Assembly (NCBI GenBank): GCA_025934635.1
Contig: JAICWX010000216.1
Span: 1 to 15,104, forward strand
Reading direction: 5' to 3'
Length of the DNA stretch: 15,104 bases
From: Streptosporangiaceae bacterium
Lineage (GTDB): Bacteria > Actinomycetota > Actinomycetes > Streptosporangiales > Streptosporangiaceae
Each line of letters opens with the position of its first letter. The stretch's first letter is position 1. Below the pieces are notes generated by a model, which saw nothing but the letters and a program-made list of their open reading frames with translations, made no database searches and was not told the DNA's origin. This document shows positions 13,443 to 15,104 of this stretch, piece by piece. The translations under genes and the position numbers were made by a program.

Positions 13443-13790
13443 TTACTTGTCGCCTTTAGCCGCGATGGCGTCGTCGACCGTGTTGTGGATGCCGAACACC
13501 TTCGTCAGCCCGGTGATCCGGAAGATCTTCAGGATCCGCTCCTGGGTGCAGACGAGGTCCAGCGAGCCGTCGTGCGCGCGAACCCGCTTCAGCCCGCCGA
13601 CCAGCACGCCGAGACCGGTCGAGTCGAGGAACTCGACCTTCTCCATGTTGACGACCAGCTGGTAGTTGTTCTTGTTGACGAGATCGATGAGCAGCTCGCG
13701 GAGCCGCGGGGCCGTGTAGACGTCGATCTCGCCTTCGACGTCGACGATCTCGATGCCGTCCTTGTTGTAGTGACCGAGCTTCAGATCCAC
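13443..13790 (-). CDS. bldG: Anti-anti-sigma factor BldG
   Basis: This is a 115-residue STAS-domain protein of the SpoIIAA/RsbV family that controls development and antibiotic production in streptomycetes by binding an anti-sigma factor. The segments [20 protein letters not shown] (20-39), [20 protein letters not shown] (54-73) and [16 protein letters not shown] (84-99) are almost those of S. coelicolor BldG. Serine 57 in DSTGLG matches its known phosphorylation site. I place the start at GTG 13790, preceded by GGAGGATTT, giving a length close to the Streptomyces protein; a GTG 7 codons earlier (13811) lacks such a site. The anti-sigma-like gene follows on the same transcript, and a helicase gene is divergent upstream. 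Confidence 0.95.
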   Translation of the reverse strand: MDLKLGHYNKDGIEIVDVEGEIDVYTAPRLRELLIDLVNKNNYQLVVNMEKVEFLDSTGLGVLVGGLKRVRAHDGSLDLVCTQERILKIFRITGLTKVFGIHNTVDDAIAAKGDK

Positions 13791-14000
13791 AAATCCTCCA
13801 GCGCCATCCACGGCGTCATCTCAGGGTCCCGCCCTGGCGCGCGGGCTCACCCACCAGAGCCGAGGGTGTGACCCTCTGCGGCATTCAACCACGCTCCGGT
13901 GTCATGTCTATACGAAATCATGCCTCCGAGCACCCCCCAACGGGGCGACACACGGAAAATCTCCGAGCATCGCCGGGCAGGATGTCACACTGAAATAGCT
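13791..14000. promoter_or_regulatory. Divergent promoter region of bldG and the helicase gene
   Basis: The region is AT-richer near 13880-13920. On the minus strand TATAGA (13907-13912) could be a bldG -10, giving a leader of about 110 nt; long leaders are known for bldG in Streptomyces. A perfect hairpin GAGGGT-GTG-ACCCTC (13862-13876) lies in that leader, 72 nt before the start codon. Towards the helicase no strong ribosome site or promoter is visible. Confidence 0.4.
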
Positions 14001-15104
14001 GTGTCCACACTCACCCCCCTGCCCCCAGCCGGACCCGTTATGCGCGCGCCCGGACCCGGGGCCGAGAACCGCGCCCTCGGCATCCTGCTGGACCAGACGC
14101 AGGCGGGCCGCCCGGTGCATGTGGAGCACATCCCGGCCCGTCCCGGCCAGCCGGTGCCCTGGCCGTCCTGGGTCCCTCCCGAGGTCACCGGTGCCTTCGC
14201 CGAGCGCGGCATCCGCGCCCCGTGGAGCCACCAGGCCGAGGCCGCGGACCACGCCTGGGCCGGCCGGAACGTGATCATCTCCACCGCGGCGGCGTCCGGC
14301 AAGTCCCTGGGCTACCTGCTGCCGGCGCTCACCTCGGTGCTGGCGGGCGACACTGTGCTCTACATCACCCCCACCAAGGCGCTGGCGGCGGACCAGCTCG
14401 CCTCGATCCGCGCGCTCGGGCTGCCGGGGGTGCAGGCGGCCACCTTCGACGGGGACTCCACCTATACCGAACGGGGCTGGGCCCGCAGCCACGCCCGGTA
14501 CCTGCTGACCACGCCGGACATGCTGCACCGGGCCCTGCTGCCGGGGCACAACCGCTGGTCGGGTTTCTTCAGCCGGCTGCGGTTCGTGGTGATCGACGAG
14601 TGCCACGGCTACCGCGGGGTGTTCGGCTCGCATGTGGCGCACGTGCTGCGGCGGCTGCGGCGGGTGGTGGCGCACCACGCCCCATTGCCCGCTGGGCCGG
14701 GCGCGCTCGGCCATCCCCCGGCGCGCCCGGTCTTCGTGCTCGCCTCGGCCACGGTGGGAGCGCCGGGCGTCTGTGCCCGGCTGCTGACCGGCCTGGACGC
14801 CGAGGAAGTGACCGAGGACGGCTCGCCGCGCGGGCCGCTGGCCTTCGCCCTGTGGGAGCCGCCGCTGACCGACGCGCGGGGCGAGGCGGGCGCCCGGCTG
14901 CGCCGCACGGCCACCGCGCAGGCCGCGGACCTGCTCGGCCGGCTGGTCAGCGAGAACGTCCAGACGCTGGCCTTCATCCGGTCCCGCCGGGGCGCCGAGG
15001 CGGTCGCCCTGGCCGCCCGGCGCTCGCTCGGCGCGGCCGAGGCCGGCCAGCCGCAGACGGGTTCACCAGGGACGGGCGCGTCGAAGGTGGCGGCTTACCG
15101 GTCG
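14001..15104 (+). CDS. DEAD/DEAH-box helicase (YprA/MrfA-like), 5' part only
   Basis: This is an open frame of 368 codons running off the right edge. It starts at GTG 14001, or possibly ATG 14040 in the same frame; neither has a good ribosome site. Superfamily 2 helicase motifs appear in order: Q-motif-like PWSHQAEA (74-81), Walker A STAAASGKSLGY (94-105, K101), ITPTKALAADQ, TTPDMLHRALLP, DECH (199-202) followed by GYRGVFGSHVAHVLRRLRR, and SAT (249-251). The DECHGYRGVFGSHVA block and the SHQAEA motif are those of YprA/MrfA-type helicases that carry a C-terminal DUF1998 zinc domain, which would lie outside the window. MrfA acts in DNA repair in Bacillus; the role here is inferred. A helicase gene divergent from bldG is also the arrangement in S. 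coelicolor (SCO3550 as I recall). Confidence 0.92.
   Translation, partial: MSTLTPLPPAGPVMRAPGPGAENRALGILLDQTQAGRPVHVEHIPARPGQPVPWPSWVPPEVTGAFAERGIRAPWSHQAEAADHAWAGRNVIISTAAASGKSLGYLLPALTSVLAGDTVLYITPTKALAADQLASIRALGLPGVQAATFDGDSTYTERGWARSHARYLLTTPDMLHRALLPGHNRWSGFFSRLRFVVIDECHGYRGVFGSHVAHVLRRLRRVVAHHAPLPAGPGALGHPPARPVFVLASATVGAPGVCARLLTGLDAEEVTEDGSPRGPLAFALWEPPLTDARGEAGARLRRTATAQAADLLGRLVSENVQTLAFIRSRRGAEAVALAARRSLGAAEAGQPQTGSPGTGASKVAAYRS

Noticed and set aside
13908..14714. 268-codon minus-strand frame at the right end
   Set aside because: Antisense to the helicase frame, which shows all the expected motifs in order.

Overview
The window is a chromosomal segment from a high-GC Gram-positive actinomycete. 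Third codon positions are almost all G or C, GTG starts are common, and the -10 elements look like the actinobacterial TANNNT type. The clearest taxonomic signal is at the right end: a pyrophosphate-driven proton pump gene (hppA), an RsbW-like anti-sigma gene, bldG, and a divergent DEAD/DEAH helicase gene. From memory this is the arrangement around bldG in Streptomyces and related sporulating actinomycetes. The genus cannot be fixed from sequence alone; a Streptomyces or Streptosporangiales-type genome fits. I see no tRNA, rRNA, CRISPR array, insertion sequence or prophage.

Layout. 1-1435 (minus): an ABC-type ATPase followed by an SPFH/stomatin-like membrane protein that runs off the left edge. 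1457-1717: an AT-rich regulatory stretch with a nested inverted repeat and a strong ribosome binding site. 1718-3102 (plus): a two-gene unit made of a secreted Pro-rich protein with six regularly spaced Cys-x-Cys pairs and a C-terminal sorting-like tail, followed by a class F-type sortase. 3095-4987 (minus): a two-gene unit of a PhyH-family Fe(II)/2-oxoglutarate oxygenase and a mandelate-racemase-type enolase-superfamily enzyme, with a repeat-rich promoter region upstream. 5109-6913 (minus): a GAF-domain histidine kinase and a NarL/LuxR response regulator, overlapping by 4 bp. 6914-7147: a divergent intergenic region with a 13-bp-stem hairpin and a perfect 12-bp palindrome. 7148-10098 (plus): a short-chain dehydrogenase and a divergent QueA-family protein overlapping by 4 bp, then serB. 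10180-10216: a terminator shared by convergent genes. 10236-13790 (minus): hppA, the anti-sigma-like protein and bldG. 14001 to the right edge (plus): the N-terminal part of a DEAD/DEAH helicase.

How the genes fit together. The sortase presumably attaches the Cys-x-Cys protein to the wall. This pair is the best candidate for an undescribed system, because a wall-anchored rod carrying twelve cysteines at 11-residue spacing suggests disulphide cross-linking or metal binding at the cell surface. The two-component pair has features of the DevS/DosT-DevR type, including a His in the GAF domain at the position that binds heme in DevS, and a palindrome between it and the dehydrogenase gene is a plausible regulator target. 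The oxygenase and enolase-superfamily enzymes probably act in sequence on one small acid or sugar acid. BldG and its partner form a partner-switching module of developmental control; the partner lacks several residues expected of an active anti-sigma kinase.
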